DNA of 64,000 nt, taken from NCBI RefSeq assembly GCF_900104445.1, contig NZ_FNJI01000022.1:1-64000 (forward strand). The letters run 5' to 3'. Made by a program: the position numbers and the translations under genes. Below the pieces are notes generated by a model, which was not told where the DNA came from, made no database searches, and saw only the letters and a list, made by a program, of their open reading frames with translations. Every line of letters begins with the position of its first letter. Within the stretch, counting starts at the first letter, position 1. The DNA is from Desulforhopalus singaporensis (GTDB lineage Bacteria; Desulfobacterota; Desulfobulbia; Desulfobulbales; Desulfocapsaceae). Shown here in pieces: positions 26,748 to 34,632 of this stretch.

Positions 26748-27304
26748 GCCGGCTGGTCACCTGTATTATGGTGGTGGTGCTGCTGTCTGGTTGCGGTCGG
26801 CCCGGACTCTATACAGTATCGGGCTCGGACCGACAGGCGAGGCAGGCAGGTCTTCTTGCCAATATTATTATCGAGCAGTGGGGGCGGCATCGTTTTTCAG
26901 GTTTGCTGGCAGTGCAGGACAAATACGATGGATTGTCGTTTGCACTGCTTGACGCTACCGGGGTGGTCCTGCTTCAAGGGGCGGTTGTTTCCGATCCTGA
27001 AGAGGGTGCGGGAGGTTTGCGGGGAGTGATGAAAAAAAGCCGTGTCGGCGACTTTCTGACGGTGATGTTGCGGCGGATATTTCTTGAGGAACCGGTGCGG
27101 AGGCCATGCAGCAGGGATATGCTGAGTACTTTCTGTGCCGAGGTCGGACGGGAGGGGAACATCGTCAAATACCTGAAAGCCGGCCCTTTTACTCTTTGGG
27201 AAATAAAAAAAATCAAGACGAAAGCTGGAAATACCATAGTGTATGGTCAACCGTGGCTGGGCGTAAGAGTTGCCATAAAGGAAATAGAGGGTGGGACGAA
27301 ATGA
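26744..27304 (+). CDS. DUF3261-type lipoprotein
   Basis: A 186-residue lipoprotein starting at ATG 26744 (ATGA overlap with the exporter). The signal is 'MSRLVTCIMVVVLLSGCGRP' with Cys 17 lipidated. The mature domain looks like the DUF3261 lipoproteins found beside MMPL exporters in aryl polyene clusters, with 'GLSFALLDATGVVLLQG' and a basic C-terminal part. It may act at the outer membrane as the LolB-like receptor of the product. Confidence 0.7.
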   Translation: MSRLVTCIMVVVLLSGCGRPGLYTVSGSDRQARQAGLLANIIIEQWGRHRFSGLLAVQDKYDGLSFALLDATGVVLLQGAVVSDPEEGAGGLRGVMKKSRVGDFLTVMLRRIFLEEPVRRPCSRDMLSTFCAEVGREGNIVKYLKAGPFTLWEIKKIKTKAGNTIVYGQPWLGVRVAIKEIEGGTK

Positions 27305-27717
27305 ACACGGAAGGTAGAGCGATGGTCTCCCTGTACAGGAGTCTTCTCTCGTGCTGCAGGGGAATTGATTTTGCCATAGGTGATCTTTCTGGACATGCTG
27401 TTTTTACCTTTGGTCCGGATTATCCCGGATTTGAAGGGCATTTCCCCGGAGCCCCTATCCTCCCTGCCGTAGTTCAGCTTGCTGCCGTCAGGTATGTCAC
27501 TGGGGCAGTGCTCGGACAAGAGGTTCGTCCCGTGGTGTATAAGCGGGTGAAGTTCCGGAGTGGCGTTTCGCCGGATGAACAGGTTGTTGTCCGGGTGCAA
27601 CTGCAAGAAGAAAAAAAAGAGAGCTGGTTCGTGGAATTTGGTATTGACAAAGACAACGGTGAAAAAATCGCAGGAGGAGAGGCCTTGTTTGTCTCCGTAG
27701 AGCCGAGGGTGGATTGA
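27301..27717 (+). CDS. hot-dog dehydratase-like protein B (FabZ-like)
   Basis: A 138-residue single hot-dog protein from ATG 27301 (ATGA overlap). The FabZ-type block 'GHFPGAPILPAVVQLAAV' near residue 45 gives the catalytic His, and 'VYKRVKFRSGVSPDEQV' is the usual following strand. It probably forms a dehydratase pair with the hot-dog protein at 23293, producing the all-trans double bonds of a polyene. In classical aryl polyene clusters a similar pair acts as a heterodimer. Confidence 0.78.
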   Translation: MNTEGRAMVSLYRSLLSCCRGIDFAIGDLSGHAVFTFGPDYPGFEGHFPGAPILPAVVQLAAVRYVTGAVLGQEVRPVVYKRVKFRSGVSPDEQVVVRVQLQEEKKESWFVEFGIDKDNGEKIAGGEALFVSVEPRVD

Positions 27718-27720
27718 GGT

Positions 27721-28191
27721 ATGGGAGCACGGAACGAATATTTTCCACCCGATCTTCTGGCGCCGGAACCGCTTACGGTGACCTGTGAACGTCGGGTCCG
27801 GTTCGAAGAGGTTGATGGGCTTGGGATGGTCTGGCATGGACGATATCCCAGCTATCTTGAAGACGGTCGCATCGCCTTCGGTGACGCCTACGGACTTACT
27901 TACCAGAGCTTTATGGTAAACAATACCGTCGCCCCCATCGTGAAGATGCATATCGACTACCGGCGTGTCCTCCGGTTTGATGAGATGGTGCGGATCGAGA
28001 CCAGCCTGCACTGGTCCGATGCGGCACGCCTCAATTTTTCCTACGTCATCTACAACCATGAAGACAGACAGGCGGCGACGGGGTATACGGTCCAGCTGAT
28101 GACTGAACCCGATGGGACCATGCTGCTGGTTGTGCCAGAGTGGCTGGAATCATTTCGGAGAAAATGGCGTTCCGGAGGGTGGGGCTCATGA
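27721..28191 (+). CDS. YbgC/4HBT-like thioesterase
   Basis: A 156-residue hot-dog thioesterase. 'RFEEVDGLGMVWHGRYPSYLEDGR' near residue 28 matches the YbgC-type active-site loop (acidic residue, G-x-V, H-x-x-Y, E). It would hydrolyse an acyl- or aroyl-CoA/ACP thioester for proofreading or product release. The gene starts 3 bp after the dehydratase stop and overlaps the last KS by 4 bp. Confidence 0.8.
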   Translation: MGARNEYFPPDLLAPEPLTVTCERRVRFEEVDGLGMVWHGRYPSYLEDGRIAFGDAYGLTYQSFMVNNTVAPIVKMHIDYRRVLRFDEMVRIETSLHWSDAARLNFSYVIYNHEDRQAATGYTVQLMTEPDGTMLLVVPEWLESFRRKWRSGGWGS

Positions 28192-29279
28192 CGCGTCGGG
28201 TCATGGTTGCTGCAGGAAATATCCTCACACCGCTTGGTGATCTGCAGCAGACGTGGAACGGGTTGTTGGCGGGGAAACGCGGGCTTGACGTTCAGCAGTT
28301 TCAAAGTTCGATGGACCCGTTGCCTCTCGGAGTGATCGATGGGCTGGAAGGTTCTTTCGGTAGCTGGCTGCGGTTGCGATCCATGCTTGACCGGCTGCTT
28401 GCAGACGTTCCCATGCTAACAGGAAAGACCGCGCTGTTTTGTGCGACGACCAAGGCAGCGATCGATGAACCGGTCGATCCGGTATTGGACATGCAATTGA
28501 CGGGACAGCCTTGGCAGGTGGGAGATTATCTCGCGCGAAAGATGGGGCTGCAGGAGCCGGTGACGGTGAGCGCGGCCTGTGTATCTGGATTGATAGCGGT
28601 TATCCGTGGGGCTATGGATATTCGCTCTGGCAAGGTTGACCATGCCCTGATTGTCGGTTTCGATCTGCTTTCCCATTTCGTTGTCACGGGCTTTTCAAGT
28701 CTCAAGTCGTTGTCCCCAACCGGTGCCAGACCTTTTGACTGCAACAGGGATGGACTCTCCTTGGGAGATGGGGGCGGCTGGATGTTGCTCTCGGCTGAGG
28801 ATGCACTGCTTGACTCAGGTGACAACCCTGTCTATGCAGATTCCTGGGCTATTGCTTGTGATGCTGTTCATATTACTGCACCAAGCAGGACCGGGGTCGG
28901 TCTGCTGTCGGTGTTGCAGCAGATTATGGCTGATAATCCGCCAGATATTGGCGGCATTAATGGTCATGGTACGGCCACCGTGTACAACGATGCCATGGAA
29001 CTTGTGGCGTTTAATAAAACCATGCCGCCTCATACGCCTCTTTGTTCCGTCAAAGGCAGCCTTGGTCACAGCCTGGGCGCGGCCGGGATTGTGGAGGCGC
29101 TGCTAGCAGTGCAAAGTATACAGGAAATGGTGTTGCCACCAACGGTGGGGCTGGTAAAAGGTGAAAAGACTATTTGCCGCCTTTCCGGTACGAGCCCGCT
29201 TCCGCTTGCGGCCCCATCTGTATTAACGTGTAACTCTGGATTTGGTGGAATAAACGGAGGATTATTGTTTCGTTGTTGA
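28188..29279 (+). CDS. beta-ketoacyl-ACP synthase 3, last gene of the operon
   Basis: A 363-residue KS from ATG 28188. Catalytic residues are the Cys in 'SAACVSGLIAV' near residue 130, His in 'NGHGTATVYNDA' near residue 264 and His in 'KGSLGHSLGAAG' near residue 294. It is shorter than the other two KS proteins and has a slimmer N-terminal region. In aryl polyene clusters a third KS starts the chain from the aryl-ACP or finishes it; a similar role is likely. No clear terminator was seen after the TGA, and the cluster ends here. Confidence 0.85.
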   Translation: MTRRVMVAAGNILTPLGDLQQTWNGLLAGKRGLDVQQFQSSMDPLPLGVIDGLEGSFGSWLRLRSMLDRLLADVPMLTGKTALFCATTKAAIDEPVDPVLDMQLTGQPWQVGDYLARKMGLQEPVTVSAACVSGLIAVIRGAMDIRSGKVDHALIVGFDLLSHFVVTGFSSLKSLSPTGARPFDCNRDGLSLGDGGGWMLLSAEDALLDSGDNPVYADSWAIACDAVHITAPSRTGVGLLSVLQQIMADNPPDIGGINGHGTATVYNDAMELVAFNKTMPPHTPLCSVKGSLGHSLGAAGIVEALLAVQSIQEMVLPPTVGLVKGEKTICRLSGTSPLPLAAPSVLTCNSGFGGINGGLLFRC

Positions 29280-29329
29280 TATGCTGGAACGTATCTGATC
29301 GTATAATTTTAAAAATCTGGGAGCGCCCT

Positions 29330-29550
29330 CATGGGTAGTCCCGCGGGAATCTTACGGCAAGGTAAAGTCAAATTGAGCGAAGTGTCCGTTGTCAGGATGC
29401 TTGAAAAAAACCGGGCTTAGTCCGCAACACCATATTTGTAGAGCGATACAGCGTGATGAACTTACTGTGTACACGTGGATGGCCGAGGATCTTCCAGCTA
29501 TTCGCAAGCTTGCAAAAGAAAAGAATGCTGAAATTTCAGGTTACGGGTGA
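29330..29550 (+). pseudogene. decayed IS630-family transposase fragment
   Basis: Reading 29351-29409 gives GKVKLSEVSVVRMLEK. After a one-base frame change in the A-run at 29404-29410 it continues as TGLSPQHHICRAIQRDEL, then MAEDLPAIRKLAKEKNAEI, before stopping. This is the winged-helix to catalytic transition region of IS630 transposases, whose consensus is close to this. The rest of the transposase is missing. Scar of a past mobile element just after the big operon. Confidence 0.7.
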
Positions 29551-29706
29551 TATCCGCGATTTCCTGCTCGCGGTTGTTACCGGTCCCGGTCGCAAGCTGT
29601 AGATAGTCGATAAAGATTGCTCCGAGCGGGGTCCGGGAATGAACCATCTTCGCCCGTGCTTTCATCTTGGTTACAGGCAGGCCGGACTTTGGAGATACGG
29701 TTTTGC
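29531..29706 (-). pseudogene. decayed DnaB-type helicase fragment
   Basis: The minus strand reads KTVSPKSGLPVTKMKARAK, then MVHSRTPLGAIFIDYLQLAT, then GNNREQEIADITRNLKF. This is the Walker B/H3 region (the 'FIDYLQL' block) of replicative or phage DnaB helicases. A stop lies just upstream. It abuts the IS630 fragment at about 29531, so the two remnants were joined by rearrangement. Confidence 0.65.
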
Positions 29707-29943
29707 GAAATTATTCGCAGTAATCAAGCGATAAAGTCCGGGCTGGAGCAATAGGCGAGTCCAGCGAATTCACTGGTGGCAGTGTAATGCTTCAGCAGGA
29801 AATGGAGAATCCATTGTCGTGAGTTAGTGGGTACAATAGTGGCGGCGATAGATGGCTATGCGGTAATGATCGCGGGGTGGCTTTATAAGCAGCTGAGTTG
29901 TCCATAGCACACATTGCGCGGATTGTTTGCAGAGCGCTGAAAA
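29707..29943. other. intergenic region, no intact gene
   Basis: No convincing coding frame. It lies between the mobile-element remnants and the terminator of the minus-strand gene at 30010. Confidence 0.35.
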
Positions 29944-29971
29944 GTGCCTCGCAGGGGCCTGCGCAAGGCAC
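29940..29971 (-). terminator. rho-independent terminator of the 30010 gene
   Basis: GTGCCT-CGCAGG pairs with CCTGCG-(CA)-AGGCAC (29944-29971, with a two-base bulge). On the minus strand it is followed by a short T run at 29940-29943. It lies about 40 bp downstream of the gene's stop. Confidence 0.55.
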
Positions 29972-30009
29972 TCGTTTATTAGCAGATCTGAGCGAAATGT
30001 TGTCCTATG

Positions 30010-30630
30010 TTACGTTACTGGCTGAGCTGTAACATTGCTGACTGTTGCAGTTGGCGGCAAATTGCTGTCGACCGAGACATCGAAATCGACTCTGAATGTG
30101 CTGCCTGGGGTTGCGCCGGATATAATTATAAAATACGAACCGGACGGCAGGTAGCCTGAAGTTACATTAGTAGAGAGAACCGTCCAATTGCTTCCATTAT
30201 CATAATGTTCCCATACTGATGGAACATCATAATCTGTGTCAATCCCTATTACTGCATTAGGAGAAGGTGGATGCGGTTCTAAATCACCGACATACACTAA
30301 AGTAAGGCTGGTCGCACCGTCAAAGACGATATATATGTCATCACCAGTATCTGGTGGATCTGTTACATTAGTTGCAGAGAGAGAAGACGGGGAACTTGAA
30401 ATAATCGCAGATTCGGGTGGGGAAACTGCTTCACCGCTTGTGGCAGCATGTGCAGGAAGAAATATTTGCTGAATCACAGGCACATCCCACTTGACAGGCA
30501 ATGTATTGTAAGCAGCCACAGCGGTGACGCCGCCTGCCATTATTTTTATGATCTTACGCCTATCTGTGCTCTTGACCGTTACATTATCCTTTGCGTCAAC
30601 TCGTGTTGTCTCTACTGTTCTCGTATCCAT
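30010..30630 (-). CDS. Tat-exported small protein of unknown function
   Basis: A 206-residue protein. The N-terminus has a twin-arginine pattern ('TDRRKIIKIMAGGVTAVAAY', RR near residue 24) followed by 'VKWDVPVIQQIFLPAHA', with an AHA cleavage site. The mature part is Ser/Thr/Pro/Asp-rich and beta-like, ending 'VSNVTAQPVT'. I recall the 'W..P.I..V.LPAHA' tail in other Tat-exported small proteins but know no function for them. It is a single gene with its own terminator and a palindrome upstream. Low GC and position beside mobile-element scars suggest an acquired gene. Confidence 0.65.
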   Translation of the reverse strand: MDTRTVETTRVDAKDNVTVKSTDRRKIIKIMAGGVTAVAAYNTLPVKWDVPVIQQIFLPAHAATSGEAVSPPESAIISSSPSSLSATNVTDPPDTGDDIYIVFDGATSLTLVYVGDLEPHPPSPNAVIGIDTDYDVPSVWEHYDNGSNWTVLSTNVTSGYLPSGSYFIIISGATPGSTFRVDFDVSVDSNLPPTATVSNVTAQPVT

Positions 30631-30672
30631 GCTAGGCTCCTAAGTTGATTTTGCAGGTTCACTGGCAACACG

Positions 30673-30702
30673 ACCATAATCAGATACAACCGTGATTATG
30701 GT
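30673..30702. promoter_or_regulatory. perfect 10-bp palindrome upstream of Tat protein gene
   Basis: ACCATAATCA (30673-30682) and TGATTATGGT (30693-30702) are perfect inverted repeats with a 10-nt loop. It starts 42 bp before the ATG of the Tat-exported protein. It is a good size and place for a regulator operator or a small RNA hairpin. Confidence 0.5.
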
Positions 30703-30939
30703 ATCCGCGATTTCCAAATATTACAAGGAGAACAGATGGAAAACTGCCTGCAATATTAGCTTTCTCCCGTAATTCTGAGTCGTTTTCGGCAACCCTGCTT
30801 TCAGGATCGAAGACATGCTCTGTATCGATCTTGACATTATGGATAACGCGAAAGAAAATCTCGGGTTAGCTTGTCTGGATTGATTCAGCGGGAATTGGAA
30901 ATTTTCGAGGTCGGAGTTGATACATTCGGATAAAGGAGG

Positions 30940-31095
30940 TCATTGCCTGTTGTGTGAAGAGATCAGCATTACCAGTTTGTCAAGTTCCACTTCAACGATA
31001 TCCCCGATGTTCGCCTGATAAGCTCGTTTCGGGTCCACCATGATCTTCTCTTCTGCTGCCCCCTCCGAACCGGCTTGTCGAGATGGTGGTATACG
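30940..31095 (-). other. open fragment without start, unassigned
   Basis: A minus-strand frame, free of stops for about 55 codons, ends at TGA 30942-30940. It reads AAEEKIMVDPKRAYQAN and then IGDIVEVELDKLVMLISS, which looks like real protein sequence, but it has no start codon and no recognised family. I treat it as a decayed or partial gene. Confidence 0.25.
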
Positions 31096-31242
31096 CTGGA
31101 TTTGTGAGTTTTACAATGATATTGCCAAGCTTTTTGGGGTAATGCTCTTTTATGGTGGCCTCCTTCGTGGTTGATGGTTTGTTTTGGCGATTGCCAGTTA
31201 ACCATATTGAGGCCACCTTTTAAAAGAAATGTACGAAATATA

Positions 31243-32610
31243 TTATACGCTGTCTTGGATTGGCTCAGCTTCGCGTTTGTCTTCGACATGCACCCTGTAC
31301 CAGTACAACGGAATGGCTACAAGCGTTGCGCCGATGCCGTACAAACAGTTTTTCAGACCGTAGGGGATGGTTCCGGCAATCAGGAGTGTAAGAAAGAAAA
31401 AGGAAGCGACAACACTCAGGGCGCAAATCAGATTCGGCGTTTTATAGGGGCGAGCCAAGTCGGGGAAATCTTTTCTCATCATAGGTACTGCAAGGCCAGC
31501 AAAGAACACCATCAGAAAGTACGAAATGCCTCCGGCAACCACCATAAATGTCGGTTGTTCGCCTCCTGTTGTCATTAGAAACAAGAAATTGACGGCATAA
31601 ATTGATAAGATGGCCACGAAGGGGACCTGGTTTTTGTTGAGTTTTCCAAAGCATTTCGGCATCAACCCGCTTCGGGAGGCTTCAAACAGCACTCGGGAGG
31701 CCGGCAGAAAGCAGGCGTTTGCGCCTATAACCAAGCCGACAATGAGACAAAAGCCAAAAATCCTGGCGAACATGGACCCGTAAATGGTTTCAGCCAGGGG
31801 CAGCAGGGGGGTGTAAGGATCGTTTAAGACCACGTCCAGCGGAAGATACCAGGTCATGGCTCCGCAGATGGTCAGCGTCATGACGAGCATGACGGCGGCG
31901 CTTGACGACAAGGCTTTTTTGGTGTCTTTTTCCGGTTGCTTGTATTCGGCGATCAGGGTGAGTACCGCCTCCATGGCGCAGGCCGACCATCCAACAAGGA
32001 AGCATGCACTTAAAAATACGGCAGCGGGGTTGGTGTCGGATGCGTTGATCTGAACGCCTGAAAAGTCAGGAGAAAGCATCGGCAGTTTGATAAATGCCCC
32101 TGCGATGACCATTACGGTCAGGCCGAACAGGACGAAAATCAGGCTTTGAAGTTTTTCTATAATCTCGATACTGATCAGGTTAATCAGAAATACGCCTGTC
32201 AAGATCCCGATGGCCACATAATTGATATAGGCATCGGGAAATTCGATGAAATACTTGATAAAATAGCTGGCAAATGCGGCAATGGCACCTACGGCAAGTC
32301 CCCAGCCCGTGACGTATCCCCATTGGGATATGACAGCAAAAATCGGGTGCCGCTTCTTGAAGCCCTCAATGATGCAGGTGGCAAGTCCCCCTGCTTTGTT
32401 CGGAAACATCAAAAGAATTTCCAGCGAGCAGTAGCAGATGACGGCGATGGCCACAACCGTGCTAATCCATGCCAGCGGTGCCCAGGCACCGACCTTTTCC
32501 ACGGCAGGGCCGCTCAGGTAGGTCCAGTCCAGGATGCCTGTGAGTATAATCGTTACGCCAAGTTTCCATGTTGCACTTCGTTTCAGTTTCTGCGTATTGT
32601 CTTCAGCCAT
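31243..32610 (-). CDS. APC-superfamily amino acid/amine permease
   Basis: A 455-residue inner-membrane transporter with about 12 hydrophobic segments, beginning at the N-terminus with 'TWKLGVTIILTGILDWTYLSGPAVEKVG' broken by the APC-type unwound TM1. It includes 'GWGLAVGAIAAFASYFI' and 'NLICALSVVASFFFLTLLIA'. APC members move amino acids, polyamines or methylated amines. It lies 106 bp downstream of the MttB-family gene on the same strand with a hairpin between. It may import the methylated substrate used by that methyltransferase. The substrate cannot be read from the sequence. Confidence 0.8.
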   Translation of the reverse strand: MAEDNTQKLKRSATWKLGVTIILTGILDWTYLSGPAVEKVGAWAPLAWISTVVAIAVICYCSLEILLMFPNKAGGLATCIIEGFKKRHPIFAVISQWGYVTGWGLAVGAIAAFASYFIKYFIEFPDAYINYVAIGILTGVFLINLISIEIIEKLQSLIFVLFGLTVMVIAGAFIKLPMLSPDFSGVQINASDTNPAAVFLSACFLVGWSACAMEAVLTLIAEYKQPEKDTKKALSSSAAVMLVMTLTICGAMTWYLPLDVVLNDPYTPLLPLAETIYGSMFARIFGFCLIVGLVIGANACFLPASRVLFEASRSGLMPKCFGKLNKNQVPFVAILSIYAVNFLFLMTTGGEQPTFMVVAGGISYFLMVFFAGLAVPMMRKDFPDLARPYKTPNLICALSVVASFFFLTLLIAGTIPYGLKNCLYGIGATLVAIPLYWYRVHVEDKREAEPIQDSV

Positions 32611-32646
32611 AATAGCTCCTGCGAACTTTTATAGGGTTGGTTGTTC

Positions 32647-32692
32647 CCTCCCCTCACGCTTGAACAGCATGTCTGTTCCTGCGAAAGGGAGG
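32647..32692 (-). promoter_or_regulatory. nested hairpin between mttB-like and permease genes
   Basis: CCTCCC (32647-32652) pairs with GGGAGG (32687-32692), and inside it GAACAG (32662-32667) pairs with CTGTTC (32673-32678) with a 5-nt loop. The two-step hairpin sits in the gap between the two co-directional genes. It may set their relative expression as an attenuator or processing site. Confidence 0.45.
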
Positions 32693-32716
32693 ACTGTTGA
32701 TAGTCGGTTTGGAAGG

Positions 32717-34189
32717 TTACCAGCGGCCGCACTTTGGCCGCATATCTTCAGTATTAAGTTCAATGTTAAAGGTCTTTCGAATCCTGGCATCCAGATCCGG
32801 ATCAATATATGCCGGATAATGTTCGCAAAGCAGTTTTCTTGTTTTCTCTCTTGCCTTTTGTCGAATATCCGGTTTCCCCTTGGCTTTCCACTGGTTTATC
32901 ATGGTTCTATCTGCAAATTGGGGATATTCATACTCCGACCGCATGTACTTCATTGTCAGGGGGTGATAGAGGAAATTGCCAATGCCTTGTTTGACGACAT
33001 CCGCTATCATTGAAAATCCGAGGGTTTCTTCGTTTACGGCAATGCCGCGCTGAAGGCGGTTGATATAGGAGAGCATATCCTGATCAAGCACAAAGGCTTC
33101 AAAGGAAGCACCCATAAGGCTGCCCTGCATGCCCGCGGCTTCTCCGACAAAGGTGCCGCCTCCCAAGGCGGCAAGGGCCACCGAGATACCCTTTTCATAT
33201 CCGGATTGCGCATCAATCAATTTGGAGTCGGTCATTCCTGAAGGTACGGTTCCTTCAATGCCGTACCATTTGATCATTTGGGCTGCCGCAGCCGAAAGCA
33301 GAGGTTCTTCAGCCGCTCCCCCTGCAAAGCCTCCGGTGTGAAGGTCTGCCACAAAAGGCCAGACGCCAAGCATCGTGGGGTGACCGGGGGATTGCATCTG
33401 AACGGCGGCAAGGACGCCCAGCGCTTCAGCTACGGTCATGGCCAGGGCGCCTGCCAGGGTTGCCGGTGCTGCCGCTCCGGCCATGGGGGCGATAAGTGGG
33501 GTGACGGGATATCCTTTTTTGACAACGTCCAAACACATGGACATGTATTTTTTTTCGTAGTTAAGCGGCGATGTGGTGGGACAGTAGATAAATGTGACCG
33601 GCGAATCAATGCCTTTTTTATCTTTGCCGATGATCATTTCCAGAAGCTGTATCATCGGTTCAAGCTGGTCTTGGTCGGCCATGTCCACGATTGCGTGCTT
33701 ATTGGTCGCCGCCAGAATGGCGTAAAGGGTATTCACGCCGACGCTGCCCGGATCAGATATGTTTGTGGCAGAGACAGGAACATCCCCTGTTGACATGCCG
33801 GGCAATGCATCAAAAAGTCGGTTCAGGTCGTATAGATCGACCAGCGTGGAGTCCCGGTATTCCCCGGTCTCAAAATCCACCACGGACGGGGCAACCCCGA
33901 TGTGGCCGAAATGGGCAAAACCGTCATCAAGTTGAACCGGTGCGCCGCCCCGGCTCGGCAGAACTGTTCTTGGGATGCATTTTGACAGAATGTCTTCAAT
34001 CAAGGTTCTGGGGAAGCAAAGACGGCCTTCATTGGAGATCGTGCATCCTTTTTCCAGGGCCAGGGCCTTTAGCTCCTCCGGTGGTTTTCCCATGCCGATT
34101 TTTTCAAGAATATCCAAGGCGGTGTGGTGGACTTGTTCGATTTCCGAAACAGAAAGGGGCCAGGCTAGTCTGGTTTGTTCTTTTTTCAT
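32717..34189 (-). CDS. MttB-superfamily (non-pyrrolysine) corrinoid methyltransferase
   Basis: A 490-residue protein from ATG 34189 (AGAGAAAAA site upstream); an upstream in-frame ATG at 34264 would add 25 residues. It has the MttB barrel features 'VHHTALDILEKIGMG', 'HFGHIGVAPSVVDFETGEYRDST', 'HAIVDMADQDQLEPM' and 'EFPQFADRTMI'-like ends. The frame contains no in-frame TAG, so it lacks the pyrrolysine of true trimethylamine MttB. Such non-Pyl members demethylate glycine betaine, proline betaine or carnitine and pass the methyl to a corrinoid protein. No corrinoid protein or MtgA-like gene is adjacent. Confidence 0.85.
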   Translation of the reverse strand: MKKEQTRLAWPLSVSEIEQVHHTALDILEKIGMGKPPEELKALALEKGCTISNEGRLCFPRTLIEDILSKCIPRTVLPSRGGAPVQLDDGFAHFGHIGVAPSVVDFETGEYRDSTLVDLYDLNRLFDALPGMSTGDVPVSATNISDPGSVGVNTLYAILAATNKHAIVDMADQDQLEPMIQLLEMIIGKDKKGIDSPVTFIYCPTTSPLNYEKKYMSMCLDVVKKGYPVTPLIAPMAGAAAPATLAGALAMTVAEALGVLAAVQMQSPGHPTMLGVWPFVADLHTGGFAGGAAEEPLLSAAAAQMIKWYGIEGTVPSGMTDSKLIDAQSGYEKGISVALAALGGGTFVGEAAGMQGSLMGASFEAFVLDQDMLSYINRLQRGIAVNEETLGFSMIADVVKQGIGNFLYHPLTMKYMRSEYEYPQFADRTMINQWKAKGKPDIRQKAREKTRKLLCEHYPAYIDPDLDARIRKTFNIELNTEDMRPKCGRW

Positions 34190-34286
34190 TTTTTCTCTCA
34201 AATTGTGGGTGAATAATAAATCAGCAGTTGCCACCGGCGGCAGCGCTGCCTGTCTTTTTATCAACAGCCGTCAAATGGGACATACC

Positions 34287-34306
34287 TTACCAGTATGTTC
34301 TGGTAA
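34287..34306. promoter_or_regulatory. 7-bp inverted repeat upstream of mttB-like gene
   Basis: TTACCAG (34287-34293) and CTGGTAA (34300-34306) are perfect inverted repeats around TATGTT. It lies about 100 bp upstream of the ATG of the MttB-family gene. Candidate operator or promoter-proximal site for the permease-methyltransferase unit. Confidence 0.4.
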
Positions 34307-34425
34307 CAAAAAACGTACCATGGCAGGCGGTAATTTTGTAACAGTTTGAAATCAATAGATTATATTTGCGATTTGAGTAAATGGGGTCGGGCGTGGAGGA
34401 AAATGTGCCTTTCCTGGAGTCGATG

Positions 34426-34608
34426 ATGGTGCGATATATCGACCATTGTCGCCTTTGCCGCTGTGGAGTGGTTTCTTTTTAGCGGTTTCTTGATTGATTG
34501 TTCATGGATTTATCCGTTTGTTACCCTGTTTACGAGAGAAGTTGAGTTTGTTTGCATGGTGCGATATATTGACCATCGCGATAAAAAATGGGTGCGAAAT
34601 ATCAACCC
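34426..34608. promoter_or_regulatory. three repeated near-palindromic sites upstream of the sigma-54 activator
   Basis: Two near-identical 21-bp sites (34426-34446 and 34556-34576) read ATGGT, then GCGATATAT(C/T), then GACCAT; the first has the perfect core CGATATATCG. A third, weaker copy is at 34590-34608 (GGGTGCGAAATATCAACCC). Sites 2 and 3 are about 33 bp apart, roughly three helical turns. They lie between the divergent mttB-like gene and the activator, and are likely its binding sites (UAS) or those of another regulator. Confidence 0.6.
34469..34484 (+). promoter_or_regulatory. possible sigma-54 (-24/-12) promoter
   Basis: TGG at 34469-34471 and GC at 34482-34483 have the required GG-N10-GC spacing (TGGTTTCTTTTTAGCG). 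The -12 half is TAGC instead of TTGC. It lies 164 bp before the activator ATG and between the repeated sites, so it could drive autoregulation. Weak match. Confidence 0.25.
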
Positions 34609-34632
34609 TTGATGGCTTATACAGAGGTGAAC

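Noticed and set aside
29404-29410. Programmed frameshift in an intact IS630 transposase
   Set aside because: The A run could be a slippery site, but the protein stops soon after and lacks its catalytic C-terminal part, so it is a decayed fragment.
30969-31289. A 106-codon minus-strand frame near 31 kb
   Set aside because: Its predicted residues are low-complexity and rich in Trp/His/Lys with no family pattern, and it overlaps the end of the permease gene. I see no ribosome site.
32717-34189. A pyrrolysine-containing trimethylamine methyltransferase
   Set aside because: The frame is open over its full length without an in-frame TAG, so the non-Pyl branch is the better call.
34588-34632. Upstream ATG of the sigma-54 activator as true start
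   Set aside because: It would put the third repeated site inside the coding region; ATG 34633 has AGAGGTG upstream and starts the kinase-like domain directly.
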